Below, piece by piece: positions 1 through 6,592 of a DNA stretch of 12,064 bases. A program made the translations under genes and the position numbers. The stretch is from contig CAMWXF010000022.1 of the NCBI GenBank assembly GCA_947178115.1, forward strand, positions 1 to 12,064, in the 5' to 3' direction. Below the pieces are notes generated by a model. It was not told where the DNA came from. It saw nothing but the letters and a program-made list of their open reading frames with translations, and ran no database searches. Source of the DNA: an uncultured Lachnospiraceae bacterium. GTDB taxonomy: Bacteria; Bacillota; Clostridia; Lachnospirales; Lachnospiraceae. Numbering within the stretch: position 1 is the first letter of the stretch; each line of letters begins with the position of its first letter.

Positions 1-1704
1 GTTATACTCTGTAAAGAAATTCTTGATCATATCGTAGATACCATCGGTATCCTCTGCGGTCGTTAAAGTAATCGTCTCACCGGGAGCTGTCTCCTGCTGT
101 GCCGTAATGGTCAGACCATTGATCTCAAAGGTATTCTTGCTGTTTGTATATTTTACATTATTCAGATAAATCTCTGCGTCACGACCATCAACCTTGGTTG
201 CATACTGTGAAGCCTGTGCTTCCTGATCTGCGGGAGATTGACTCAGATAAGCGTTTGCATCAGCTATATACTGCTGTGCCGCTGCTATCTTAGTCGTAAA
301 ATAATCATCAATCTCCTGAGTAGCTCTCGATGTCGCCTGTAGCTTCTTATCGGCATCCAACACCGGATCGCCGTTTGCATCTACTGTATAGTATGTCTGA
401 TTATCCGCAATCTTCTTATCATTCTCTACCAGTGCATTCTGGATATTGGATGCACCCTGCACGAAGCTGTAATGTCCATTCTTCTTATTAAAATCACTCT
501 GTGCTGTCGTAAGCTCCTGACTAGCCTTCACTACGTCATCCTCAGCCTGCCGAACATCGTCTGCATTATCGGATTTCCTAGCGTCTTCCAATTTCTGCTG
601 TGCCTCGGTAAGAGCCTTCTGCTTCTCATCCACGATTGCCTTCAGACCGCCTCTTCTCTCCTTCTCCGGAATCGGCTTGTTGTCATCATCCAGAAGATTG
701 TTACCCTGTGCATCCTTTTTATAAACAATATGTCCTTCATCATCCAGCTTATCGACTTCCGGTCCGTATAATTCCTCATACAAGGCCTCAGCCTGTGCTT
801 TTAATGTATCGGCGTTCTCCTGCCGTGTCTTGCTGTCATCATAGTCAAGCGTATAGTCAGGATCAATCATTGCCTCCTTTAAGTCTTCTAACCGTTTCTC
901 GAGATCCTCATTGGACTTGAGAAGGCTGTCGGTACTTGCCTTCTTGGCTGCAATCAGCTTAGCTACTTCATCCGCCTTTGCCTCATCGCGTGCGGTTTGG
1001 TTATTAGCATAATCCGCCCATTTCGCATACTCTTTATACTCATTGCTGTCTTTATTATAAGCCGTTATGAGTCCCAGTTTAGACAGTACTGCCTGACCGC
1101 CTGCGTCATTACTTGTAATTGTGAAATCCGCCGCTGCACCCGATTCCTTTGCACTTAAATAGAATCTCTGGTTCTTGGCATCAAAGCTGGCTGTCAGACC
1201 TGCGGATTCAAACTGTCTTACCACGTCGGAGATCTTCATATCTTCCTTCAAGGTAATATCCGTTGTCTTATTGCCGACCTTCACGCGGAATGATCCCTCA
1301 CCGGTAAAGCCCATATCTGATAATTTAGAAGTCGCAGTATATTCTTTGCCTCCCTCTGCGGAAACGCGTGCGCTGGTCAGATATCCCTGTCTTGCCAGCT
1401 TGCTGATCTCCATCGTCTGTACACTGTTGGGTGCCTCCGTACTGGTAACAACACTGACTGCATTCGTATTGGACACCGTCGTTTTCTTCTTCATGTACGA
1501 ACCTTGAAAACGCATGTTATCCAATACGTTGGTATAAAAACTGTAGATCTTGGTATTTAATGCTTTCCACGCATCCTGCTTCCAGCTGAGCTTTGTCTGA
1601 GCCTTCACGAGTTTATTCTTCTTAAGGCTCTGTGCGGAAGCAAGCTGGTCAATGATACTCTCCGTATCAAGACCGGAATACATACCTGTAATCCTAATAG
1701 CCAT
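1..1704 (-). CDS. fliD: Flagellar filament cap protein FliD (hook-associated protein 2), 3' end outside the window
   Basis: FliD forms the cap at the filament tip, under which exported flagellin folds and assembles. The first 568 residues are visible; the reading frame is open to the window edge, so the C-terminus is missing. The start MAIRITGMYSGLDTESIIDQ is the typical FliD N-terminus, and residues 1-100 match the FliD_N region. Residues about 100-212 look like the first half of the outer domain, with a VKVGNKTTDITL segment. Residues about 505-568 (DAEIYLNNV, INGLTIT, DTDGIYDMIKNFFTEYN) are the recognisable start of the FliD C-terminal domain. Between them, about 215-500 is a charged, mostly helical insert, so the protein is much longer than the E. 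coli type (about 470 residues). No cysteine is seen. ATG at 1704 is preferred to the in-frame ATG at 1710 because of ribosome binding site spacing. It follows flaG by 24 nt. Confidence 0.95.
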   Translation of the reverse strand, partial: MAIRITGMYSGLDTESIIDQLASAQSLKKNKLVKAQTKLSWKQDAWKALNTKIYSFYTNVLDNMRFQGSYMKKKTTVSNTNAVSVVTSTEAPNSVQTMEISKLARQGYLTSARVSAEGGKEYTATSKLSDMGFTGEGSFRVKVGNKTTDITLKEDMKISDVVRQFESAGLTASFDAKNQRFYLSAKESGAAADFTITSNDAGGQAVLSKLGLITAYNKDSNEYKEYAKWADYANNQTARDEAKADEVAKLIAAKKASTDSLLKSNEDLEKRLEDLKEAMIDPDYTLDYDDSKTRQENADTLKAQAEALYEELYGPEVDKLDDEGHIVYKKDAQGNNLLDDDNKPIPEKERRGGLKAIVDEKQKALTEAQQKLEDARKSDNADDVRQAEDDVVKASQELTTAQSDFNKKNGHYSFVQGASNIQNALVENDKKIADNQTYYTVDANGDPVLDADKKLQATSRATQEIDDYFTTKIAAAQQYIADANAYLSQSPADQEAQASQYATKVDGRDAEIYLNNVKYTNSKNTFEINGLTITAQQETAPGETITLTTAEDTDGIYDMIKNFFTEYN

Positions 1705-1712
1705 TTTCATTC

Positions 1713-1718
1713 CCTCCT
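1713..1718 (-). promoter_or_regulatory. Ribosome binding site that decides the fliD start
   Basis: A perfect AGGAGG lies 8 nt before the ATG at 1704 but only 2 nt before the in-frame ATG at 1710. The normal spacing therefore selects 1704, giving a protein that begins MAIRITG. Confidence 0.75.
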
Positions 1719-1728
1719 GTCATACTAC

Positions 1729-2205
1729 TTATAATCTCTCGTCAACAAGGATACCTGCCATCTCCCAGAGTTTCGCGATCATATCAAGCGTCTTCTCCGG
1801 CGGAAATTCTTTAATGACTTCCTTCGTATCCTTATCCTGAATCTTAATCATAATTCTGTTCGTCTCTTCATGAACGCCGAAAACCGCCTCTTCGTTGCTC
1901 TTGTTGATCTTCTTATTCATCTCTGCGATCATCTTCTTCAACTGCTCGGGCGTTTCCTGCTTGTTCATTACCGGCTGCTGTTTATTTCCTGCAGCCTGTT
2001 GCTGCTGTTGCTGCGGACTTCCGTTGCCATCGCTGCCGCTCTGCTCATCCTCAGCCTGAATCTTAGTTACAGCTGCCGTCGTTGCATCAACATTAATTGT
2101 CTGTCCAGCTTCAGGAACTTCCGTGTTCACCGGTGTTACTGTCTGCGGTTTCACAACCGCCTGTGCCTGATAAGTCATGGCACTGTTTAATGGTTCGATT
2201 GCCAT
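1729..2205 (-). CDS. flaG: FlaG family flagellar protein
   Basis: A 158-residue FlaG-type protein. In other bacteria FlaG influences flagellar filament length, and its gene is commonly found beside fliD, as here; the molecular role is not well defined. The conserved FlaG domain is at the C-terminus, residues about 85-158: an amphipathic helix (LKKMIAEMNKKIN), then VFGVHEETNRIMIKIQDKDTKEVIKEFPPEKTLDMIAKL, ending GILVDERL. The N-terminal half is low-complexity and polar, with a six-glutamine run at residues 65-70, and is probably disordered. There are no membrane segments or cysteines. The start is supported by GGAGGTGA just upstream. The gene has its own sigma-28-type promoter and a leader of roughly 90 nt, and its ribosome binding site lies in a small hairpin that looks like a CsrA target. 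The product name is secure from the C-terminal motif. Confidence 0.9.
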   Translation of the reverse strand: MAIEPLNSAMTYQAQAVVKPQTVTPVNTEVPEAGQTINVDATTAAVTKIQAEDEQSGSDGNGSPQQQQQQAAGNKQQPVMNKQETPEQLKKMIAEMNKKINKSNEEAVFGVHEETNRIMIKIQDKDTKEVIKEFPPEKTLDMIAKLWEMAGILVDERL

Positions 2206-2210
2206 TGCCG

Positions 2211-2226
2211 ATCACCTCCATGTGAT
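2211..2226 (-). promoter_or_regulatory. Candidate CsrA-binding hairpin over the flaG ribosome binding site
   Basis: On the minus strand the sequence reads ATCAC-ATGGAG-GTGAT: a perfect 5-bp stem with a 6-nt loop that exposes GGA and overlaps the Shine-Dalgarno GGAGGTGA. The core ACAUGGAGGU fits the known CsrA preference (ACA-R-GGA-U-GU, with GGA in a hairpin loop) except at the two positions flanking GGA. That CsrA binds here is inference; the hairpin and its position are seen directly. Confidence 0.5.
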
Positions 2227-2303
2227 TTTTTTGAATTTACCAGAATCGTCTTACGAATACGCTATTTTATACAAAACAAAACAGACGTAATCTCTTACAA
2301 CTT

Positions 2304-2330
2304 ATATCGGAGAAAAAACAGAAATATTTA
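2304..2330 (-). promoter_or_regulatory. Sigma-28 (sigma-D) type promoter for flaG-fliD
   Basis: The minus strand has TAAA (2330-2327), a 15-nt spacer, then TCCGATAT (2311-2304). The sigma-D consensus is TAAA, about 15 nt, GCCGATAT, so only the first base of the -10 box differs. The start of transcription would fall near 2297, giving a leader of about 90 nt before the flaG ATG at 2205. No terminator hairpin is seen between the csrA stop and this promoter, so read-through from the upstream operon is also likely. Confidence 0.85.
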
Positions 2331-2349
2331 GGATTTTGGCGAAATTCTT

Positions 2350-2568
2350 TTACCCCAGCAGATTTTTCAGTGCTTCCATGCCGTCCACATTGACAGCTTC
2401 CTTGTTGGAATCCTGAATCTGTACATATACTTCCTTACGATATACGGGTACCTCTCTCGGCGCGCTAATGCCCAGCTTTACCTGCTCGCCTTTTATTTCG
2501 AGTACCGTGATCTCAACATTATTATTGATCACCAGCGCTTCATTCTTTTTTCTGGATAAAGCTAACAT
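2350..2568 (-). CDS. csrA: Translational regulator CsrA
   Basis: CsrA is a small dimeric RNA-binding protein that blocks translation by binding GGA motifs near ribosome binding sites; in Bacillus subtilis its known target is the flagellin (hag) leader. The 72 residues match the family along the whole length: MLALSRKKNEALVI, VEITVLEIKGEQVKLGI, APREVPVYRKEVY. The RNA-contact residues of strands 1 and 5 are present (L4, R6 and R44). N55, the position at which a B. subtilis mutation makes CsrA insensitive to FliW, is also Asn here. The ATG follows the fliW stop codon with no gap (TAAATG), so the two are probably translationally coupled. Downstream lies the flaG promoter. Confidence 0.97.
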   Translation of the reverse strand: MLALSRKKNEALVINNNVEITVLEIKGEQVKLGISAPREVPVYRKEVYVQIQDSNKEAVNVDGMEALKNLLG

Positions 2569-3024
2569 TTACTCACCTGCTTTCTTCTTGTTTAAGATAT
2601 CATAGATCGGAAACTTCACCTTATACTCATCGCCTTCTACAATGATCTGTAAAGCCCTCTTCTCAGCAGCATTGATGACGATGGGTCCTTTGAGATTTAC
2701 TGACATCTGTGTCAGGTCTTTCGGAACCGTAACCGTAACCAGTACAAGCAGCTCCTCGGGTTTAATTTCTCCCAATACATTGAACAGTTCATCATCCGCC
2801 TCCGGATTGTAGTCCGGACATACGATAAGCGGGTCCATCACCGGCATGGCAAACGCCGGCTCCTGAATAGACTGGAGCCAGTGGATGGAATCCGTTCCCT
2901 TTTCCTCATCGTGCACGAGCGTAAACTCCGTCAAATCCGGAAATCCGATAATGCCTTTCGGAAAATGTATGATCTTGTCATCGTCTATCATAATCTCGCC
3001 AAATACTTTTGTCGTAATCTGCAT
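2569..3024 (-). CDS. fliW: Flagellar assembly factor FliW, CsrA antagonist
   Basis: FliW binds either flagellin or CsrA. When flagellin is exported, FliW is freed, binds CsrA away from its RNA site and relieves repression of flagellin translation. The 151 residues carry the family pattern: FGEIMIDDDKIIHFPKGIIGFPDL at residues 8-31, HWLQSIQEPAFAMPVMDP at about 48-65, PEELLVLVTVTVP at 89-101, and MSVNLKGPIVINAAEKRALQIIV at 107-129. The length is typical. An AAAGGTGG element precedes the ATG at 3024; a nearer upstream ATG is out of frame. The gene lies between flgL and csrA, and its stop codon directly abuts the csrA start. Confidence 0.97.
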   Translation of the reverse strand: MQITTKVFGEIMIDDDKIIHFPKGIIGFPDLTEFTLVHDEEKGTDSIHWLQSIQEPAFAMPVMDPLIVCPDYNPEADDELFNVLGEIKPEELLVLVTVTVPKDLTQMSVNLKGPIVINAAEKRALQIIVEGDEYKVKFPIYDILNKKKAGE

Positions 3025-3071
3025 ATCCCATAACCACCTTTCAAAAAGTAAATTTGCTTAAGCATACGCTT

Positions 3072-4667
3072 TTAAATGTAATTCATCAGATTGGTCTCCA
3101 TGATCTTGCCGGTTGCCATGAGAGCCGCCTGATATGTCAATTCGGAAGCGGACAGTTCCACTGCCACCTGCGTGACATCGATTCCCTCATTGTCAGTCTG
3201 CAGATCTTTAAAGGTAGCTTTCTGATTCGAGAGTCTTGTCGAGATCAGCTCTAATCTGCTGCCTCTCGTCGCGTTATTGGTGATCGCGATATTGTTATCA
3301 TTCATATATGTCTGATAATTTGTAATCTGGTTTTCGAACTTGGTATGGATATTCTCACGAATATAATCCTTCGCCTTATTCGCTGCCTCCAGCTTCTTCG
3401 TCCAGTTCTTATAATCATCGCTGTCCTCGGCAAACTCCGCTCTCTTTTTCTCGATATCGCTGATCTTCGTCTCAATATCGCGAAGCTGTGTCAGGCAGTG
3501 CTGGAAATCGTCCATATCCCTTCTGACATCATGGGTAAATACTTCTGTCGCCAGTGTATTCACCTGAATCTGCTGATTGAATCCTACATCATAATAGATA
3601 TCCTGATTGCTTGAAGTATAGTTGTAGCCAATCTGCTTGGTATCTGTCATTGTGCCATCGCCGATATCCCGCGTCTCCGTACACCGGAAATAGTGTGCCG
3701 GATTAATATCGCCTTCGATCCATTCGGACTTATTATAGGTAACCCCGAACTTATCTCCCTCTTTATAATTATCCTGATAATATTTCTCGCTGAATACCAG
3801 CTCACCGGTAGAGGGAATATAAGCAATTCCCTTTTCATCACCGCTGGCAATTGCCGCATATGCGGTCTCCGGATCATCATATTCTGTAAACGAAGCCAGC
3901 GCAACCGCAGTTCCGTTGACCGTAAGCGTGATCGGAATCGGACCTGTCGGATTACCGTCAGCATCAACCGGCGTGCTATCTATATTATTGTAGGACAGGC
4001 GCATACGGAACAACTTCGTGTTCGTAACATCCTGTTCATAGCTGGTATTATCCGCTTTGATACCGTCATTGGAGCCGGCAATATCATCTGTAGCCCCGGT
4101 TCCGATCTTTTTAGACAGTACATTATAGTCCGTATAATTGATCGTGCTGATCTTGTCGTATCCGAAATCTTCATTAATCTCATAGGACACGGGATGTTTG
4201 CCCATCTCCGCAATATCCTCTGCCGAGAAAGTAATAGCCGTGTCGGTTCTGTAGCCGGAGAATACGTAACGTCCCGCATAATCCACGTTACCGCTGGAAT
4301 AAAATTCCTTGGTCAAAGACTTCATCTGTGTCAGAACAATCTCCAGATTATCCGCCGTAAAGTCTTTATTAGCAGCGCCGGTAGCCTGTTTGTACAGATC
4401 TGTCAGCACCTCATCTATCGTGGTGAGCGCATCCGCCGTCACTGTCAGCCAATTATCCGCATCCGCAGCGTTCTTATCATAGTATTGTGTCAGAGCTGTC
4501 ACATTACTTCTTAAGCGAAGCGCTCTGATCGCTACGACCGGATCGTCGGAAGGTCTCGCGATCTTACTCTGATTGGTCATCTGGTTGGTCAGTTTATCTT
4601 CCAGAATCTTGTTCTGATTGATGTTGTACAGCGAATTGTTCCGCATGATCTTATTTGTCATTCTCAT
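3072..4667 (-). CDS. flgL: Flagellar hook-filament junction protein FlgL (hook-associated protein 3)
   Basis: FlgL forms the distal ring of the hook-filament junction, on which flagellin polymerises. The N-terminal helical domain is clear (MRMTNKIMRNNSLYNIN, then IARPSDDPVVAIRALRLRS at residues 36-54), followed by the usual NVDYAGRYVFSGYRTDT at 127-143. The C-terminal partner helices are SRLELISTRLSNQ (470-482) and VELSASELTYQAALMATGKIMETNLMNYI (503-531), which resemble flagellin and FlgL ends. At 531 residues it is well over the Salmonella length (about 317). The extra is a central region (about 140-370) with beta-rich segments such as ITLTVNGTAVALASF and AYIPSTGELVFSE, plus a helical stretch at 378-470. 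Two cysteines (329, 391) are present. The ATG at 4667 follows an AGAGG element. FlgL comes 47 nt after the second flgK, which ends in two stop codons (TAA TAG). Confidence 0.95.
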   Translation of the reverse strand: MRMTNKIMRNNSLYNINQNKILEDKLTNQMTNQSKIARPSDDPVVAIRALRLRSNVTALTQYYDKNAADADNWLTVTADALTTIDEVLTDLYKQATGAANKDFTADNLEIVLTQMKSLTKEFYSSGNVDYAGRYVFSGYRTDTAITFSAEDIAEMGKHPVSYEINEDFGYDKISTINYTDYNVLSKKIGTGATDDIAGSNDGIKADNTSYEQDVTNTKLFRMRLSYNNIDSTPVDADGNPTGPIPITLTVNGTAVALASFTEYDDPETAYAAIASGDEKGIAYIPSTGELVFSEKYYQDNYKEGDKFGVTYNKSEWIEGDINPAHYFRCTETRDIGDGTMTDTKQIGYNYTSSNQDIYYDVGFNQQIQVNTLATEVFTHDVRRDMDDFQHCLTQLRDIETKISDIEKKRAEFAEDSDDYKNWTKKLEAANKAKDYIRENIHTKFENQITNYQTYMNDNNIAITNNATRGSRLELISTRLSNQKATFKDLQTDNEGIDVTQVAVELSASELTYQAALMATGKIMETNLMNYI

Positions 4668-4714
4668 GGCTTCATCATCCTCTTTTCCTAGTTTGCGGTT
4701 TATATATATATCTA

Positions 4715-6574
4715 TTATGAAACGCCCGTCTGTAAAATCCGCCTGTCATAGATTTCTGTCAGCACGGAGATCATCTTCGATGCCAGCGTGTAAGAGTTCT
4801 GGTATTTCACCAAGCTTACCGCTTCCTCGTCCTCGTCTACGCCGGAGATGGAAGTTCTCTGATTGTCGATGTTCGTCTCCAGACTTAAGTATGTGGAATA
4901 GAAAGTGTTCGCATTCTTAGCGTTTAACATTGCATCGGAAAGTACGCATTCCAGGAAACCGCCCGCGTCTCTTCCGCGGAAACTGAACTGATTCTTATCG
5001 CTCATCATGGAAATCACTTTTCTGACCTGCTCGCACTGTTCCACACCGTCAACCTCTTCGGGATCAGTCACATTTACCTTCTCGTTCTTGCCTCTGGTAC
5101 CAAGCAGTGAAGCATCCTTCATCAAAGCTTCCACGATCGTCACATTTCCGGAAGTCAGATAGTAATATCCTTTACCGTTCATCGCAGAGTCATTCAACTG
5201 CCCCTCTGTGTACTGTCCGTCATTCTTCGGATAAACACCTGTGAACAGAATACCTGCATCCTCTTCCGCATCCGTCATACCATCCGTAAAGATATCGTTG
5301 ACTGCCTTGGCAAAATCGCGCATCCACTCGTTCATCTGAGCCATATAGTACGGTACACCCTGATAGTTTACTTCACTGCCGATGGTCGCCTGCCGATAGT
5401 TCTTCGCCGCTGTAAGGGGCTGGTCACTGGCCACATTGTCAATCGTAAATGTGTATACGCCGTCGCCCTCATAAGTCCAATCCGTGTAATAATATAACTG
5501 ATCTCCTACATTGATAATACCGCCCGTATCGGACAGATTACACTTACTCATGCTGTTTAAATATGACGCAGATGTCTCGATCGTCACCCGGGTAGTCTTA
5601 CCGCTGTAGATCACTTCCGTGGTTGTACCGTTGAAATATTCTCCGTTATTACCGTCCCGTATCTGGATCAGTCCTTTAAGCTCACCGCCCATAGACGCAT
5701 TATATAATCCGAAATCGACGCCGTTTGTCCAATGGATATCATACAGACCGTCTATATCCGTCTGATGTTCTTTCTCTCCCGAAGCACGCGCCTCGCAGAC
5801 AAGCTGATTATAATCATTCTGATCCACCAGCATCTGTCCGCCCGCAATACGCACGATGTATCTGTTCGCGTTGGTCGCATTGCCAAGCTGATCATAGATG
5901 GGAGACTCCGATACCTGAACGTCCACGATCGCAGATAATTCATCGATCAACACGTCTCTTTTATCCCGAAGCTCATTTGCTACGGTTCCCGTCATTTCGA
6001 TGGCATTGATCTGCTTATTCACCGTCGCAAGATCTTGGGCGATAGAATTGATGTGATCCACACGTATCTTAATCTCATCATTCACGTCAGCCTGCAGATT
6101 CTGCAGATCACCGTACATATTATTGAAGTAATCCGCCATACTTTTCGCCGTGGAAATAAAAGCCCGCTTGTAAGACTCGCTGCTGGCATTCTTCGTAACC
6201 TCCTGAAGCGCCGCCGCAACCTGATCGAATATAGACTTAAAACCGGTCTTGCCGTCATCCTTTAAGTACTCCTCGATCATCTTACAGTAGTATGCTTTGG
6301 TGTCAAACTCGCCCAGCTTCGTCTCATTATCGCGGAATTTGTTGTCATAGAACTGATCCCTGATCCGCTCGATCGCCAGCGTGTCAACGCCTGCACCCGC
6401 ACAGCCGTATGTCGCAAACACGCGCAGAGGATTCATCGCCTCCTGCTTCACTTCCTGTCTGCTGTATCCTTCCGTATGAGTATTACTGATATTATTCGCC
6501 GTCGTATTGAGCGCCGCGTTAGAAGCCCTCAGTCCCGACGCTGCAATTTCTAATCCGAAAAATGTAGATGGCAT
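4715..6574 (-). CDS. flgK: Flagellar hook-associated protein FlgK, second tandem copy
   Basis: FlgK forms the ring between hook and FlgL. This 619-residue copy starts MPSTFFGLEIAASGLRASNAA and keeps the family signature ALNTTANNISNTHTEGYSRQ at residues 21-40. The C-terminal helix pair is also typical: SGVDEDEEAVSLVKYQNSY (577-595) then TLASKMISVLTEIYDRRI. The helical region NELRDKRDVLIDELS (200-214) is a further FlgK mark. The middle (about 230-530) is beta-rich and unlike the neighbouring copy. It has six cysteines (58, 97, 260, 345, 514, 543), odd for an exported axial protein. AGAGGGAGC precedes the ATG. It follows the first flgK by 18 nt, so the two are surely cotranscribed. Outside the terminal helices I see little similarity between the copies, so this is an old paralogue and not a recent duplication. 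Confidence 0.93.
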   Translation of the reverse strand: MPSTFFGLEIAASGLRASNAALNTTANNISNTHTEGYSRQEVKQEAMNPLRVFATYGCAGAGVDTLAIERIRDQFYDNKFRDNETKLGEFDTKAYYCKMIEEYLKDDGKTGFKSIFDQVAAALQEVTKNASSESYKRAFISTAKSMADYFNNMYGDLQNLQADVNDEIKIRVDHINSIAQDLATVNKQINAIEMTGTVANELRDKRDVLIDELSAIVDVQVSESPIYDQLGNATNANRYIVRIAGGQMLVDQNDYNQLVCEARASGEKEHQTDIDGLYDIHWTNGVDFGLYNASMGGELKGLIQIRDGNNGEYFNGTTTEVIYSGKTTRVTIETSASYLNSMSKCNLSDTGGIINVGDQLYYYTDWTYEGDGVYTFTIDNVASDQPLTAAKNYRQATIGSEVNYQGVPYYMAQMNEWMRDFAKAVNDIFTDGMTDAEEDAGILFTGVYPKNDGQYTEGQLNDSAMNGKGYYYLTSGNVTIVEALMKDASLLGTRGKNEKVNVTDPEEVDGVEQCEQVRKVISMMSDKNQFSFRGRDAGGFLECVLSDAMLNAKNANTFYSTYLSLETNIDNQRTSISGVDEDEEAVSLVKYQNSYTLASKMISVLTEIYDRRILQTGVS

Positions 6575-6592
6575 ATGCTCGCTCCCTCTGTC

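Noticed and set aside
337..393. Possible calcium-binding EF-hand-like loop DANGDPVLDADK in FliD
   Set aside because: The Gly at loop position 6 and the Glu/Asp at position 12 are missing, and no flanking helix pair of the right kind is evident. Treated only as part of the internal repeat.
1995..2012. Six-glutamine run in FlaG (residues 65-70) as a possible unstable codon repeat
   Set aside because: The run is short and sits in the variable low-complexity part of FlaG, where such tracts are unremarkable.
3693..4514. Long plus-strand open frame opposite flgL, with similar ones opposite flgK (6932-7753) and across 9955-10818
   Set aside because: They lie opposite well-recognised minus-strand genes, have low-complexity or arginine/isoleucine-rich translations without family motifs, and lack good ribosome binding sites. 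They are shadows of the real reading frames.
4668..4678. Mini reading frame ATG-ATG-AAG-CCA-TGA whose stop overlaps the flgL ATG
   Set aside because: The Shine-Dalgarno-like AGAGG touches its first ATG with no spacing, so it is unlikely to be translated. The same bases give a GGATG resembling a CsrA site, but no stem places it in a loop.
4695..4715. Run of alternating A and T (ATATATATAT) between the second flgK and flgL
   Set aside because: A short simple repeat in an AT-rich gap; it does not resemble a promoter in a position that makes sense and is not long enough to be notable.
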